Assembly (NCBI RefSeq): GCF_000013205.1
Contig: NC_007775.1
Span: forward strand, 2,868,767-2,932,766
From: Synechococcus sp. JA-3-3Ab
GTDB lineage: Bacteria; Cyanobacteriota; Cyanobacteriia; Thermostichales; Thermostichaceae
Direction: 5' to 3'
Length of the DNA: 64,000 nucleotides
This document shows, piece by piece, positions 16,718 to 26,092 of this stretch (position 1 is the first letter of the stretch; every line of letters starts with the position of its first letter). Below the pieces are notes generated by a model. The model was given only the letters and a program-made list of their open reading frames with translations, was not told where the DNA came from and did not search any database. The translations under genes and the position numbers were made by a program.

Positions 16718-17051
16718 GGCAATTCTTTAGCCTCCATTAAGTTGAATATTGGCGCTTTCAGGGATCCTCACGGACACCACCATTCTCATTCCCTGATTCC
16801 CTGTCAACAACCGTGTAGCGACGGCAAAGCCATCTTCGCTCAAGTACTCAACCTGGCAGCAATTCTACTGATGAACGATCTTTTTGGAGAGATAAAGTCT
16901 AAGCGTTGAGCTGCGTAAGATTTTGGCATCAATTCCTATTACTTTTGTGTTGCTTTGGTCCAGATCTGTTACAGCCATCCAGTTCATCTTTACCTAAATT
17001 AACTTCGTAAAGCCGGCGTAGGAGCATGCAATAGAATTTTACTCTACCGGC
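16718..17051. other. Intergenic gap between PATAN genes
   Basis: This 334-bp gap holds no supported gene. It is AT-richer than the coding DNA around it. The pair AAGCCGG/CCGGCTT about 28 bp apart lies just after the stop of PATAN paralogue 2, and could form a weak structure. The gap is large enough for a separate promoter for the downstream genes, but no convincing -35/-10 pair was found. Confidence 0.4.
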
Positions 17052-17885
17052 TTATTTTTCGCGCATGGTTTTGAGGAGAGTAGATAGGCGGCTGACCAAG
17101 GAAGGCTTGACCGGCTCCTTCTCTTCCCGAAGGTTGGGGAGAAGCTTAGAAGCCGCCGCAAGCGCAGGCTGGGGTGAAGCGGCCGAGCTGTCGCAGGGGC
17201 TGAGCAACCCCAGCTTGGCCAGGCGGGCGCAGGCATAGCGGACTTCTAAGAGATCTGCCTTTAGGGCTTGGGCCAACTCAACCAGGTTGCGAGCGGGCGA
17301 AACCTGCTCCAAGATTGCCCACTCCAGGGGCGAGAGTTTGTACAAGGGCAACTCGGTGCTGGTACGCCAGAAGTAGCTATCTGGTTGGGGCAAGTCTTCT
17401 TCCGGACGCTGATCCCACTTGATCTGCTGCAGCGCTTCTAGAACTGCAGCGGTGGCACTTTTGCTCAAGCCCGTCATCTCTCGATAAGGCATGGGTACGC
17501 CGGTCAGGAAACTGAACTGCCCCACTTCCAGAGCAAAGAGGCAGTAGAGACCCACCTGGAGCTGATGGCGAAAGAGCTTGGCCAAATCTGCAGGCGAGAT
17601 CAACCCCTGCCGCTGTAAATAGCGCCCCAAAGGCTCTTGCGCACCACAGAAGGAAGCCAACTTTTCCACGACCCGATCGCTAACAAGAGCGGAACGGGCT
17701 AACAACCTCTCTAAGCGGTGCTCCTCTTCGGGGGGCAGAGTAGCAATGACCCGACCTTGATAAAACCAGATTTTGTAGATGCCGTTTGGGGCCCAGATGG
17801 AAAGTTGCCCTGTTTTGCTGCCCCTTTCAACTAGCTGCAACAAGTCAGGCAGAGAAAATTCCCGGAGGTCTCCGACTATGGCCAT
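17052..17885 (-). CDS. PATAN (DUF4388) domain protein, paralogue 2
   Basis: The 277-residue protein is very similar to its neighbour at 15836-16717 over the first 225 residues (GDLREFSLPDLLQLVERGSK at the start, FYQGRVIATLPP, RHQLQVGLYCLFALE, SPLEWAILEQVS). The linker after about residue 232 is unlike the other two copies, but the last 20 residues (VKPSLVSRLSTLLKTMREK) are conserved. The pattern indicates recent tandem duplication with free change in the linker and constraint on the tail. The domain probably mediates protein interaction; no enzymatic motif is present. Confidence 0.88.
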   Translation of the reverse strand: MAIVGDLREFSLPDLLQLVERGSKTGQLSIWAPNGIYKIWFYQGRVIATLPPEEEHRLERLLARSALVSDRVVEKLASFCGAQEPLGRYLQRQGLISPADLAKLFRHQLQVGLYCLFALEVGQFSFLTGVPMPYREMTGLSKSATAAVLEALQQIKWDQRPEEDLPQPDSYFWRTSTELPLYKLSPLEWAILEQVSPARNLVELAQALKADLLEVRYACARLAKLGLLSPCDSSAASPQPALAAASKLLPNLREEKEPVKPSLVSRLSTLLKTMREK

Positions 17886-18046
17886 GGCCAGCCTCTCTCG
17901 CGTAGTGTTTTAGGGATCCCCGCAGCACATCCTATTCTCGACCAAATATTTTTCCCGGACAACTGTGCAGTCGCGGAAAAGGCTGACTTTCCCGCTACCC
18001 GACCTGGCAGCAGTTACCCTGAATCCCGAGTCGTTGACTCGACCAG

Positions 18047-18883
18047 CTATTTCTCGCGAATGCTCCTAAGAAGCATGGAGAGGCGGCTGACCAAGGAGGG
18101 CTTAACCGGCTCCCTTGTCTCTCCAAGGTTATTTGCTCCCGAAGCCTTAGAAGTGCCCGCCAGAGAAGGCTGAGGCATAGCTATTGGGCCTTCACAGGGA
18201 GCGATGAGTCCAAGCTTAGCTAAGCGCGCGCAGGCATAGCGCACCTCCAACAAATCAGCCCCCAATGCCCGCGCTAGATCAGCTAGCTTGCGGGAAGGAG
18301 AGACCTGCTCCAAGATCGACCACTCCAGCGGCGAAAGCTTGTATAGAGGAAGCTCAAGGCTGGTGCGCCAGAAGTAGCTGTCCGGCTGAGGCAAGTTTTC
18401 TTCCCGACGTTGATCCTGCTTCAGCTGCTGCAGCCCTTCCAAAACTACGGCCGAAGCCTCCTTGCTTAAGCCAGTCATCTCTTGATAGGGCAACGGTACG
18501 TTGGGTAAGAAGCTGAACTGGCCCGCTTCCAAGGCAAAGAGGCAGTAGAGCCCCACTTGCAGTTGATGGCGAAAGAGCTTGACCAAATCTACAGGGGAGA
18601 TCAACCCTTGCTGCTGCAGGCAACGCCCCAGAGGTTCCTCCAGACCCCTGGCAACCAACTGGCTAATCACCTGGCTGTCCACTAGCCTAGAGCCAGTCAG
18701 CAGGTTTTCCAAGCGATGCTTTTCTTCAGGGGGCAAAGCGGCAATCACCCGGCCTTGATAGAGCCAGATGCGGTAGATACCATTGGGCGCCCAGACAGAC
18801 AATTGCCCCGATTTCTTACCCTTCTCCATCAAATGCAATAGGTCGCCCAGGGAGAATTCCTGAAGATCCCCTAGCATTGCCAT
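18047..18883 (-). CDS. PATAN (DUF4388) domain protein, paralogue 1
   Basis: This 278-residue protein is the first gene of the minus-strand series. It has the same design as its two neighbours: PATAN domain (MAMLGDLQEFSLGDLLHLME, then LYQGRVIAALPP), winged-helix-like region (SPLEWSILEQVS) and conserved tail (VKPSLVSRLSMLLRSIREK). It is the most divergent of the three in the segment around residues 60-80, where VDSQVISQLVARG replaces the VVEKLASFCG seen in the others. A candidate promoter lies about 110 bp upstream. It may make a different contact from paralogues 2 and 3. Confidence 0.88.
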   Translation of the reverse strand: MAMLGDLQEFSLGDLLHLMEKGKKSGQLSVWAPNGIYRIWLYQGRVIAALPPEEKHRLENLLTGSRLVDSQVISQLVARGLEEPLGRCLQQQGLISPVDLVKLFRHQLQVGLYCLFALEAGQFSFLPNVPLPYQEMTGLSKEASAVVLEGLQQLKQDQRREENLPQPDSYFWRTSLELPLYKLSPLEWSILEQVSPSRKLADLARALGADLLEVRYACARLAKLGLIAPCEGPIAMPQPSLAGTSKASGANNLGETREPVKPSLVSRLSMLLRSIREK

Positions 18884-18991
18884 ACTTTTACTCCCCTTGC
18901 CCCTCTAGGATCAGTTTCCCCAGTATTTTCACGGATCTTGCTCTGTTAGGCAAAAAACCAAAGAGTGCCCTCATGGGCTAGTCTGAACTTA

Positions 18992-19020
18992 ATCATAAGC
19001 CCAGGTTGCAAAAGGTTAAA
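18992..19020 (-). promoter_or_regulatory. Candidate sigma-70 promoter for the PATAN/GTPase cluster
   Basis: On the minus strand TTTAAC (19020-19015) and TATGAT (18997-18992) are separated by exactly 17 bp. The -10 box is good, the -35 moderate. It lies about 109 bp before the ATG of PATAN paralogue 1, in an AT-rich 288-bp intergenic region that holds no gene. Confidence 0.45.
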
Positions 19021-19171
19021 GATGATGCATTTTTTAGTCAGAGTTAGTCGAACTTGCTAAATTTTCCTAACTTGTATGCAGCAGTTGCTATGTCAGAAGC
19101 TCGGTAAAAACTCGGAAGATTAACAAATATTTAACAATCAATGTTCGGTTGTTCGCAGCCTCTAACACTTT

Positions 19172-21772
19172 TTAGCTGTAGCTACTCGAAAATTCACGGG
19201 GCACAAATGTTCTCCTCAAGAGAATCGAATTGAGGGTTACACTGAGGGAGCTCAAGGCCATGAGACCCCCAGCCATTGCCGGGCTCAGGCCAATGCCAAA
19301 GGCGGGCAGGAGCACCCCTGCTGCCAGCGGGATCCCCAGCAGGTTGTAGCCAATAGCCCAGAGGAGGTTTTGCTGGATCTTGTGAAAGGTGGCGCGGCTG
19401 AGACGGATGGCTTCCACGACGTCCCAGAGGCGGTTGCGCATGAGGATGATATCGGCAGTCTCCAGAGCGGCAGCAGTAGCAGAGTGCAGGGCAATGCCCA
19501 CATCGGCCTGGGCTAAAGCCGGTGCATCGTTGATGCCATCGCCCACCATGGCAACTCTCTGGCCCTGGGCCTGCAGATCTCGGATGACTTGAGCCTTGTC
19601 GGCTGGCTGCACCTCGGCGATGACGCGGATCCCTGGCACCTGCAAAGCTTGGGCCACCTGGTGAGCCACCTCGGCTCGATCCCCAGTCAGTAAGACCACC
19701 TGTAGGCCCATTTTCTGGAGCTGTTGCAGCGTTGCCTGGGCATCAGGCCGCAAGGGATCCTGGGCCGCCAACAGCCCCACCAGGGATCCCGCCACGGCCA
19801 CCCCCACCACCGTTTTGCCAGCTTGCAGCAACACCTCGGCTTGGGCCTGCGCTTGCGGGGAAATCGGGATCCCTAGGGCGGCCAGCCCCTCTAAGGAGGC
19901 CAAGATGACCTCTTGCCCTTCCACCCGCGCCGAGGCCCCCAGGCCTGGCTGAGTGTAAAACTCGTCGGCAGAGAGCAGGGGTAGTCCTCGCTCGCGGAGG
20001 GCCCCCAAAATGGCCTGGGCCAGGGGATGGCGGGTGCCGCTTTCCACCGTGGCCGCCAGTTGCAGCAGCCGAGCCGGATCCAGAGAGGGGTCGAGGGCCA
20101 GGCAATCTGTTAGGTGCGGATCCCCCTGGGTGAGGGTGCCGGTTTTGTCGAAGACAACCGTTTGCAGGCGGTGGGTTTTCTCCAGGACATCGCCGCCGCG
20201 GATGAGCAGCCCCCGCTCCGCGCCCAGGCCGGTGCCCACCAGAATGGCCGTCGGCGTCGCCAATCCGAGGGCACAGGGGCAGGCCACCACCAGCACCGAG
20301 ATGGCCAGCTTAAGGCTGAGGAGCAGAGGGGTGGGGTGGGGCGGGTGATCCGCCAGGTGCAGAGGGGAGTGAAGGCCGACCCCCCTCAGGAACTCGCTGC
20401 CCCACAAGGGGATCCCAACCCAGTACCAGAAGGCGAAGGTGAGAAGGGCCAGCACCACCACCCCGTAGGTGAAGTAGCCGGCCACCCGGTCGGCCAGGCC
20501 CTGGATGGGGGCCTTGCGGGCCTGGGCTTCTTCCACCAAGCGGATGATCTGGGCCAGGGTGGTGTCTTTGCCGGTGCGCGTAGCTTGGCACAGCAGCAGC
20601 CCCGATTGGTTGACCGTCCCGGCCACGACCGGATCCCCTGGCTGTTTGAGCACGGGTAGGGATTCCCCGGTGAGCATGCCCTCGTCCACCGTGGCCTGGC
20701 CGGCAATTACTTCCCCATCCACCGGGATCTGCTCGCCAGCCCGCACCTGCAGCCAGTCTCCCACCTGCACCTGTTCCACGGGGCACTGCTCTGCCGCCAG
20801 CTCGCCTTTGCTCAGGTCTTCGGCTGGGGATCCTGACCGTTGAGAGGGTCGGACTCGCCAAGCAACGCTGGGGCGCAGGCTGAGCAGCGATTGCAAACTG
20901 CTGGCCGCCCGCAGACGGCTCTGCTGTTCCAGGGCCCGCCCCAGCAGGATGAAGCTGAGCAGCATCACCGGCTCTTCAAAGAAGCACTCCCAGCCCACCT
21001 GCGGGGCCAGCAACCCCACCAGACTGGCCAGGTAGGCGGATCCGGATCCCAGGGTGACTAGCGTGTTCATGTTGGGGGCCAGCCGCCGCGCCGCCCGCCA
21101 GCCGTCCAGGACAAGGCCGCGGGCCGGGCCGACAAAGGTCAGCGTCGCCAACCCCCAGTGCAGCCAGACGTCGTTGAGGACGGGCAGGCCCAGGCGGGCA
21201 AAAAGATCCAGGTGTCCAGCGGCAGAAATGAGCAGCAAAAAAACGGCGGTGAGGGCCTGGCGAAGGTGGTCTTGGGCTTGCCGCCGTTGCCGCGCGAGGG
21301 GATCCGCAGGCGCGTCCAGGGCATTGTCCCATCCGTCGGGGGAAGGAGCCTGAGCTTGGGGAAAATCGCCCCTGCCGGCGGCGCAAGAGCTGGGAAACCC
21401 TGCATCCGTCAAGATCCGGGCCAAATGCTCGGGATCAGGCTGGATCCCAGGGGCAAGTTCCACAAGAGCTGATTCGGTAACCAGGTTAACGCTGGCTTTG
21501 ACCACCCCCGGCTGATTCAGCAGGGTCTGCTCGACGACCCGAACACAGCCGGCGCAGCTCATGCCCCCAACATGGAGCAGCAGGGATCCGTTCCCAGCCA
21601 ATTCTGAGGGCCTATCCTCCACAGCGGGCTTGGCTGGCTGGGTTTCTTCCCCAGGGTGCGGCGCCTCTGCAGGGGCCATCACAGGGACTCCCTCGACCTC
21701 GCTTTTTGGCGCCATCGGCAAAATCAGGAATGAGGGGTACTCTCCCCATCCTAACGCTGGGATCCCCGCCAC
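19172..21772 (-). CDS. Heavy-metal (copper-type) P1B ATPase
   Basis: The 866-residue protein has an N-terminal HMA metal-binding domain with MSCAGC (about residues 68-135), eight expected membrane helices, the TGE actuator motif, the membrane metal site CPC (VACPCALG), the phosphorylation loop DKTGTLT, the SGTRHPLA motif and [13 protein letters not shown] with a GMxCxxC domain is typical of Cu+ transporters such as cyanobacterial CtaA and PacS. Direction (export or thylakoid/plasma membrane import) cannot be decided. The GTG start at 21772 overlaps the last base of the preceding stop (TAGTG), favouring coupled translation; an ATG at 21715 is an alternative. About 65 N-terminal residues before HMA are Pro/Glu-rich. 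Confidence 0.93.
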   Translation of the reverse strand: MAGIPALGWGEYPSFLILPMAPKSEVEGVPVMAPAEAPHPGEETQPAKPAVEDRPSELAGNGSLLLHVGGMSCAGCVRVVEQTLLNQPGVVKASVNLVTESALVELAPGIQPDPEHLARILTDAGFPSSCAAGRGDFPQAQAPSPDGWDNALDAPADPLARQRRQAQDHLRQALTAVFLLLISAAGHLDLFARLGLPVLNDVWLHWGLATLTFVGPARGLVLDGWRAARRLAPNMNTLVTLGSGSAYLASLVGLLAPQVGWECFFEEPVMLLSFILLGRALEQQSRLRAASSLQSLLSLRPSVAWRVRPSQRSGSPAEDLSKGELAAEQCPVEQVQVGDWLQVRAGEQIPVDGEVIAGQATVDEGMLTGESLPVLKQPGDPVVAGTVNQSGLLLCQATRTGKDTTLAQIIRLVEEAQARKAPIQGLADRVAGYFTYGVVVLALLTFAFWYWVGIPLWGSEFLRGVGLHSPLHLADHPPHPTPLLLSLKLAISVLVVACPCALGLATPTAILVGTGLGAERGLLIRGGDVLEKTHRLQTVVFDKTGTLTQGDPHLTDCLALDPSLDPARLLQLAATVESGTRHPLAQAILGALRERGLPLLSADEFYTQPGLGASARVEGQEVILASLEGLAALGIPISPQAQAQAEVLLQAGKTVVGVAVAGSLVGLLAAQDPLRPDAQATLQQLQKMGLQVVLLTGDRAEVAHQVAQALQVPGIRVIAEVQPADKAQVIRDLQAQGQRVAMVGDGINDAPALAQADVGIALHSATAAALETADIILMRNRLWDVVEAIRLSRATFHKIQQNLLWAIGYNLLGIPLAAGVLLPAFGIGLSPAMAGGLMALSSLSVTLNSILLRRTFVPREFSSSYS

Positions 21773-22041
21773 TACCCCCTTTGAACTCGCCGCTCAAACT
21801 CCTCGCGGGTGGCATCCACCAGTTGCACTGCCTCTGGATAGAGATTGGGGTGGTTTTGCTTGAGCCAACTCAGGAGGCGCGCCAACTGGGCGGCGCAGAG
21901 ATCCAGATCGGCCTGAAAAATCACTGCCGCCGCCATGTGCTGGGCGTATTCAGGGGGATGGCCCTGCTGCGTCAGCTCCGCCGTCAAGGCGGCCAGGGCC
22001 TGCTGGCGAACAGAGGGGGCGGAGCCTTCAGAAGTGGACAT
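21772..22041 (-). CDS. Small hypothetical protein between fabF and P-ATPase
   Basis: The 89-residue protein has no signal peptide or membrane helix and looks mostly helical ([34 protein letters not shown]). I do not recognise the family. It begins 12 bp after the fabF stop and its own stop overlaps the start of the ATPase gene by one base, so it is probably translated from the same message as both. It might be a small partner of the ATPase, but it carries no Cys/His metal motif beyond one Cys. Confidence 0.7.
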   Translation of the reverse strand: MSTSEGSAPSVRQQALAALTAELTQQGHPPEYAQHMAAAVIFQADLDLCAAQLARLLSWLKQNHPNLYPEAVQLVDATREEFERRVQRG

Positions 22042-22053
22042 GGGCAGGATCCC

Positions 22054-23319
22054 TTAGTTGGAAGAGTAGCGGCGCAGGGCCAGGGTCACGTTATGCCCCC
22101 CAAACCCGAAGGCATTGACCAGGGCCACGTCAACGGCCATCTGCCGTGCCCTGTGGGGGACAAAGTCCAGCCCCTCGCACTCGGGGTCGGGGTTATCCAA
22201 GTTGAGGGTGGGGGGAACCCAGCCGTGGTGGATGGCCAGGGCCGTCGCCACGGTGGCAACGCCGCCTGCTCCCCCCAACAGGTGGCCGGTCATGGACTTG
22301 GTGGCGCTGATGGCTAGGCGAGGGGCATGCTCACCAAAAACTGCCCTGATGGCCTGCACCTCGGCAACATCCCCCACAGGCGTGCCGGTGGCATGGGCAT
22401 TGATGTGCTGCACCTGGTCAGGCTGGATCCCGGCATCTTTAAGGGCTAGCCACATCGCACGGGCGGCACCTTCGCCAGCGGGGGCGGGGTTGGTGATGTG
22501 GTGGGCGTCGCAGGTGAGGCCGTAGCCGACGATCTCGGCATAGATCTTGGCGCCGCGGGCGCGAGCATGCTCCAGCTCCTCCAGCAGCAGGATCCCTGCC
22601 CCTTCCCCCATGACAAAGCCATCCCGATCCCGGTCAAAGGGCCGGCAGGCCTGCTCCGGGGCGTGGTTGCGGGTGGAAAGAGCTTTCATGGCGCTAAACC
22701 CGGCCACCGACAGAGGGGTTACGGCTGCCTCCGTACCCCCCGCAATCACAGCCTGTACCTCTCCCCGCTGCAGGAGCCGGAAGGCATCACCAATGGCGTT
22801 GGAGCCGGAAGCACAGGCTGTTACCGTACAGAAATTGGGCCCCTTGGCGCCAAAGCGAATGGCCACGTGGCCTGCTGCCATATTTGCAATCATCATCGGC
22901 ACCATAAAGGGGCTGCAGCGATCTGGCCCTTTCTGGAGATAAATGGTCTGCTGCTCTTCCAAGACCCGGATGCCGCCGATGCCGCTGCCCAGCACCACCC
23001 CCACCTGCTCAGCATTGAGATGGGTAATCCGAAATTGGGCATCCTCTAGGGCCTGCTGAGTGGCAGCCAACGCCAGGTGGACAAAGCGATCGGTGCGCTT
23101 GACGTCCTTGCGATCCAGGTAGTCGAGGGGATCAAACCCCTTCACCTCCCCGGCAATGCGGCACTCGTGGCGAGAGGCATCGAAGTGGGTAATTGGCCCA
23201 ATACCAGAGCGGCCTGCCAGCAAGCTCTGCCAGAACTCGCCAGGAGAATTGCCAAGGGGGGTTATCGCCCCTAGCCCCGTGATGACAACACGGCGATGGA
23301 AGTTGGATGGGATGGACAT
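22054..23319 (-). CDS. fabF: Beta-ketoacyl-ACP synthase II
   Basis: From the ATG at 23319 the protein has 421 residues; an in-frame ATG at 23349 would add 10. It opens with RRVVITGLGAITPLG. The catalytic Cys is in TVTACASGSNAIG, and the two His residues are in NAHATGTPVGD and TGHLLGGAGG, giving the Cys-His-His triad. It condenses malonyl-ACP with acyl-ACP in fatty-acid elongation in the cytoplasm. It follows acpP (98-bp gap), the usual acpP-fabF pairing. Downstream come a small protein and a copper ATPase. Confidence 0.96.
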   Translation of the reverse strand: MSIPSNFHRRVVITGLGAITPLGNSPGEFWQSLLAGRSGIGPITHFDASRHECRIAGEVKGFDPLDYLDRKDVKRTDRFVHLALAATQQALEDAQFRITHLNAEQVGVVLGSGIGGIRVLEEQQTIYLQKGPDRCSPFMVPMMIANMAAGHVAIRFGAKGPNFCTVTACASGSNAIGDAFRLLQRGEVQAVIAGGTEAAVTPLSVAGFSAMKALSTRNHAPEQACRPFDRDRDGFVMGEGAGILLLEELEHARARGAKIYAEIVGYGLTCDAHHITNPAPAGEGAARAMWLALKDAGIQPDQVQHINAHATGTPVGDVAEVQAIRAVFGEHAPRLAISATKSMTGHLLGGAGGVATVATALAIHHGWVPPTLNLDNPDPECEGLDFVPHRARQMAVDVALVNAFGFGGHNVTLALRRYSSN

Positions 23320-23416
23320 AGGAGCGGCGGCAGGGTCCACGACAACCATGAGCAGTTTCGACCCGGTACCCTCCGGTTAGAAGGAAGGCAAGCCGGCAGA
23401 ATTGCCCTCTCCCAGG

Positions 23417-23662
23417 CTAGGCAGCTTTCTTAGAGAGGATGTAGTTGACGGCATCCTGCACAGTGGCAATGCCCTCCGCATCTTCATCGGGGATTTCCAG
23501 ATCGAACTCCTCCTCGAAGGCCATGACCAGCTCCACCGTATCGAGGCTGTCGGCTCCTAGGTCGTTCTGGAAATTAGCTTCCAGGGTTACTTTGTCGTCC
23601 TCTACGCCTAGTTGATCGGACACGATCTTGCGAACACGGCTGTAAACTTCATCTGCGCTCAT
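23417..23662 (-). CDS. acpP: Acyl carrier protein
   Basis: From the ATG at 23662 the protein has 81 residues; the frame runs upstream to 23749 but the added part is not ACP-like. The phosphopantetheine attachment Ser is in [10 protein letters not shown], and the protein is acidic and helical as expected. It carries growing acyl chains for fatty-acid and lipid synthesis. It is divergent from rpsF, with about 230 bp between them, and is the first gene of an acpP-fabF transcription unit. Confidence 0.96.
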   Translation of the reverse strand: MSADEVYSRVRKIVSDQLGVEDDKVTLEANFQNDLGADSLDTVELVMAFEEEFDLEIPDEDAEGIATVQDAVNYILSKKAA

Positions 23663-23893
23663 GCTTGGAACCCTAGATATCGATCGACTGAGAGTGTCTT
23701 GGCTAAGCCAACCGGCAGCTATCGAAGTATCCCCTATTGTATCGGACAACGGATCCCCTCTTGTGAAGAGGCTTGCTTTTGTCGCTGCAGAGAGGTGGAG
23801 AATTGAGCTGTGGCCCTTTTCGATTGTCGCAAAGAGAAGCTAGGATAGCCTACTGCACCTTTTGATTTGGATTCCCAAGGAGAACTGGCTTCC

Positions 23894-24184
23894 ATGCCCC
23901 GCGCCTATGAGACAATGCTGATCGTGCGCCCCGACCTCTCGGACGAACCCTTGCAACAACTCCTCACCGAGCAGGAATCGCTCCTACGAGAAAACGGGGC
24001 AACTGGCCTGGAAATTACCAACAGAGGCAAGCGCCGCTTTGCCGGGTTTGAGATGAAGAAGTTCAAGGAAGGCCTCTACATCCAGTTCAACTACGAGGCC
24101 GAGCCAAGGACAGTGGCCACCTGGGAGAAAAATCTGCGCATCAACGAGAGCATCCTGCGCTACATGACTCTGCGCGTGAACTAG
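23894..24184 (+). CDS. rpsF: 30S ribosomal protein S6
   Basis: The 96-residue protein has S6 features: [11 protein letters not shown] at the N-terminus, [16 protein letters not shown] in the middle and [12 protein letters not shown] at the end. An AAGGAGA ribosome site about 10 nt upstream supports the ATG at 23894 over an in-frame TTG at 23867. It binds 16S rRNA in the small-subunit platform with S18. The next gene is an SSB, recalling the rpsF-ssb-rpsR order of other bacteria, although rpsR is not here. Confidence 0.95.
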
Positions 24185-24271
24185 GTTGACGGGATCCGGG
24201 TCTGGAGGCATGGTAAAGGTAGTTGAGCTGCCTTCTTTTAACGCCCCAATAGACTTTACAGTGGCTCTGTT

Positions 24272-24670
24272 ATGAACTCGATTGTCTTGATGGGGGAAGT
24301 GGCCAGCGAGCCGGAGCTGCGCTACACTCCCGACAACCTGGCCGTTACCTCACTGGTGCTGCGCTTTCCCAGCTTGCGCCCGGAGGAGCCACCGTACCAA
24401 GTGCGGGTTGCCTCTTTTGGAGAGCTGGCCCAGCGGGTGGTGGACACCTGCCGCGTGGGGGATCAGATCACGGTGGAGGGCCAACTGCACATGAATGTGG
24501 TGGAGCGGGATGGGCGTAAGGAAAAGTTGGCCGAGATCACCGCGCGTCGCGTCCACAAACTGGGATCGGCGCGGGTTCTCTCTCTGACAGGGATGGGTGA
24601 GTCTGCAACTGTGGACTCCTCTGAAGGAGGGGGGGCTTCCCCAGCGGAGCCGGACGATATTCCGTTCTAG
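24272..24670 (+). CDS. ssb: Single-stranded DNA-binding protein
   Basis: The 132-residue protein has an OB-fold SSB domain (NSIVLMGEVASEPELRYT at the start, VEGQLHMN) and the acidic SSB tail ending DDIPF, the tip that recruits replication and repair proteins. The linker is short (about 25 residues). It probably works as a tetramer on single-stranded DNA. It follows rpsF by 87 bp and precedes the M14 peptidase gene by 2 bp. Cyanobacteria may carry more than one SSB, so whether this is the main one cannot be told. Confidence 0.88.
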   Translation: MNSIVLMGEVASEPELRYTPDNLAVTSLVLRFPSLRPEEPPYQVRVASFGELAQRVVDTCRVGDQITVEGQLHMNVVERDGRKEKLAEITARRVHKLGSARVLSLTGMGESATVDSSEGGGASPAEPDDIPF

Positions 24671-24672
24671 CG

Positions 24673-25326
24673 GTGCAAGTTTTGCTGGGATCCCCTATGT
24701 TGCCAAGACTGGGCGCCGGTGAGCCCTTGGCATCTCTGCAAGTGATCGGCCACTCGGTGCAGGGGCGTCCCATTTACCTTTGGCAGCTCACCCAGGGGAT
24801 CCGCCCCTTGCTGCTGGTCGGCGGCGTACATGGCGATGAGGTGGAAGGCTATGCCCTGATCGAGCGCTACGTGGCTTCTGGGAAATGGAGATCCTTGGAG
24901 GGCAGGGCTGCGCTTTGGGCGATCCCATGCCTGAACCCGGATGGCTGTGCCCTAGGGCAACGGCTCAACGCCAACGGCGTGGATCTCAACCGCAATCTGC
25001 CCACGCAAGATTGGATCGCGGCTTCTTTGGAAGCTCGCTATCCGCCGGGAGCGGCCCCAGGCTCCGAGCCGGAGACACAAGCGTTGTTGGCGAGTTTGGC
25101 CCAGATTCGACCCCGATTTGTCCTTTCTACCCACTCCTGCCAGAACGATCCCTACGTGAACTACAATGGCCCTGCCCTTGAGCTGGCTCAGGTGATGGCT
25201 GCTCGCAACGGCCTGCCGGTAACCGACGACATCGGCTATCCCACCCCTGGCTCTTTGGGCACCTGGGCGGGGCAGGAACGGCGGATCCCCACCCTGACGC
25301 TGGAACTGCTGCGCAGGCGGTGTTAG
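24673..25326 (+). CDS. M14-family zinc carboxypeptidase (MpaA-like)
   Basis: The 217-residue protein is a compact M14 metallopeptidase. The zinc site is H53-GDE56 in GGVHGDEVEG plus the later His in LSTHSCQ; NPDG and DLNRNLP are the family substrate-binding motifs, and the Glu of TLTLELL near the end is the catalytic base. There is no signal peptide. Its size and order resemble MpaA, which cuts the Glu-diaminopimelate bond of murein peptides, so a role in peptidoglycan recycling is likely but not proven. Translation starts at GTG 24673, two bases after ssb; an ATG at 24697 is possible. Confidence 0.85.
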   Translation: MQVLLGSPMLPRLGAGEPLASLQVIGHSVQGRPIYLWQLTQGIRPLLLVGGVHGDEVEGYALIERYVASGKWRSLEGRAALWAIPCLNPDGCALGQRLNANGVDLNRNLPTQDWIAASLEARYPPGAAPGSEPETQALLASLAQIRPRFVLSTHSCQNDPYVNYNGPALELAQVMAARNGLPVTDDIGYPTPGSLGTWAGQERRIPTLTLELLRRRC

Positions 25327-25538
25327 AGTGGACAGCCCAGGAGGATGAGTTCTGACCTGTGTCAAGATCTCTGAACTTTCATTGCCAATCCGACAGGTCA
25401 TCCGAGATGCCCGCGGTTTTCTCGCCCAGTTCTTTTACAACACAGATAGATGAGGGCAAAGAAAAAAGGAACTTGGAGTCGAAACCGAAGTCAAGCCTTG
25501 TCTTTTGCCCATCTGTTAGCCATTTGGAGGAAGTCGGT

Positions 25539-26072
25539 ATGTTCAGCAGGATTTTGGTGGCGGTGGATCGGTCGGAGCTGAGCCAGGGAGTGTTTCAAAA
25601 GGCCGTCCAACTGGCCAAGGCCATGCAGGCCGAGATGATGATCCTCCATGTTTTGTCCCAGGAAGAGCCCGGTGCCCCAGAGCCGCCCATGATCTTGGGG
25701 GTGGATTACAGCTCCACCATCAGCGCTGAGCTGTGGCAGTCTTATCGGGAGCAGTGTGCCATCTTCGAGCAAAACCAGATGGACTACCTGCGCTCGCTGG
25801 TGGAGAAAGCCGCTGAGCAGGGAGTTCGCGCCGAGTACCGCCTCAACTACGGCAACCCCGGTCGGGTCATCTGCGACTTGGCCCGCTCTTGGAAGGCGGA
25901 CTTGATTGTGGTGGGCCGCCGCGGCCACTCCGGCCTGAGCGAGCTGTTTTTGGGCAGCGTCAGCAACTACGTGCTCCACCGGGCCCCCTGCTCGGTGTTG
26001 ACGATCCAGGGCGAGGCTCTGAAAAAAGCAGCCTCAGCCAAAGAAGAGACAACCACCGCCTCTGCCAGCTAA
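25539..26072 (+). CDS. Universal stress protein
   Basis: From the ATG at 25539, which has a GGAGG site 8 nt upstream, the protein has 177 residues. It is a single UspA domain: FSRILVAVDRSE at the start and the ATP-binding pattern VVGRRGHSGLSELFLGSVSNYVL near the end. An insertion of about 35 residues (GVDYSS, WQSYREQC) lies in the middle and the C-terminus ends in an Ala/Thr/Lys-rich tail. It is cytoplasmic and probably binds nucleotide. It is convergent with the ABC cluster, with only 20 bp between the stops. Confidence 0.92.
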   Translation: MFSRILVAVDRSELSQGVFQKAVQLAKAMQAEMMILHVLSQEEPGAPEPPMILGVDYSSTISAELWQSYREQCAIFEQNQMDYLRSLVEKAAEQGVRAEYRLNYGNPGRVICDLARSWKADLIVVGRRGHSGLSELFLGSVSNYVLHRAPCSVLTIQGEALKKAASAKEETTTASAS

Positions 26073-26092
26073 GAAAAGCCCGCCGGCCACCG

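Noticed and set aside
23867..23893. Upstream TTG start for rpsF
   Set aside because: The AAGGAGA site and the S6 N-terminus fit the ATG at 23894.
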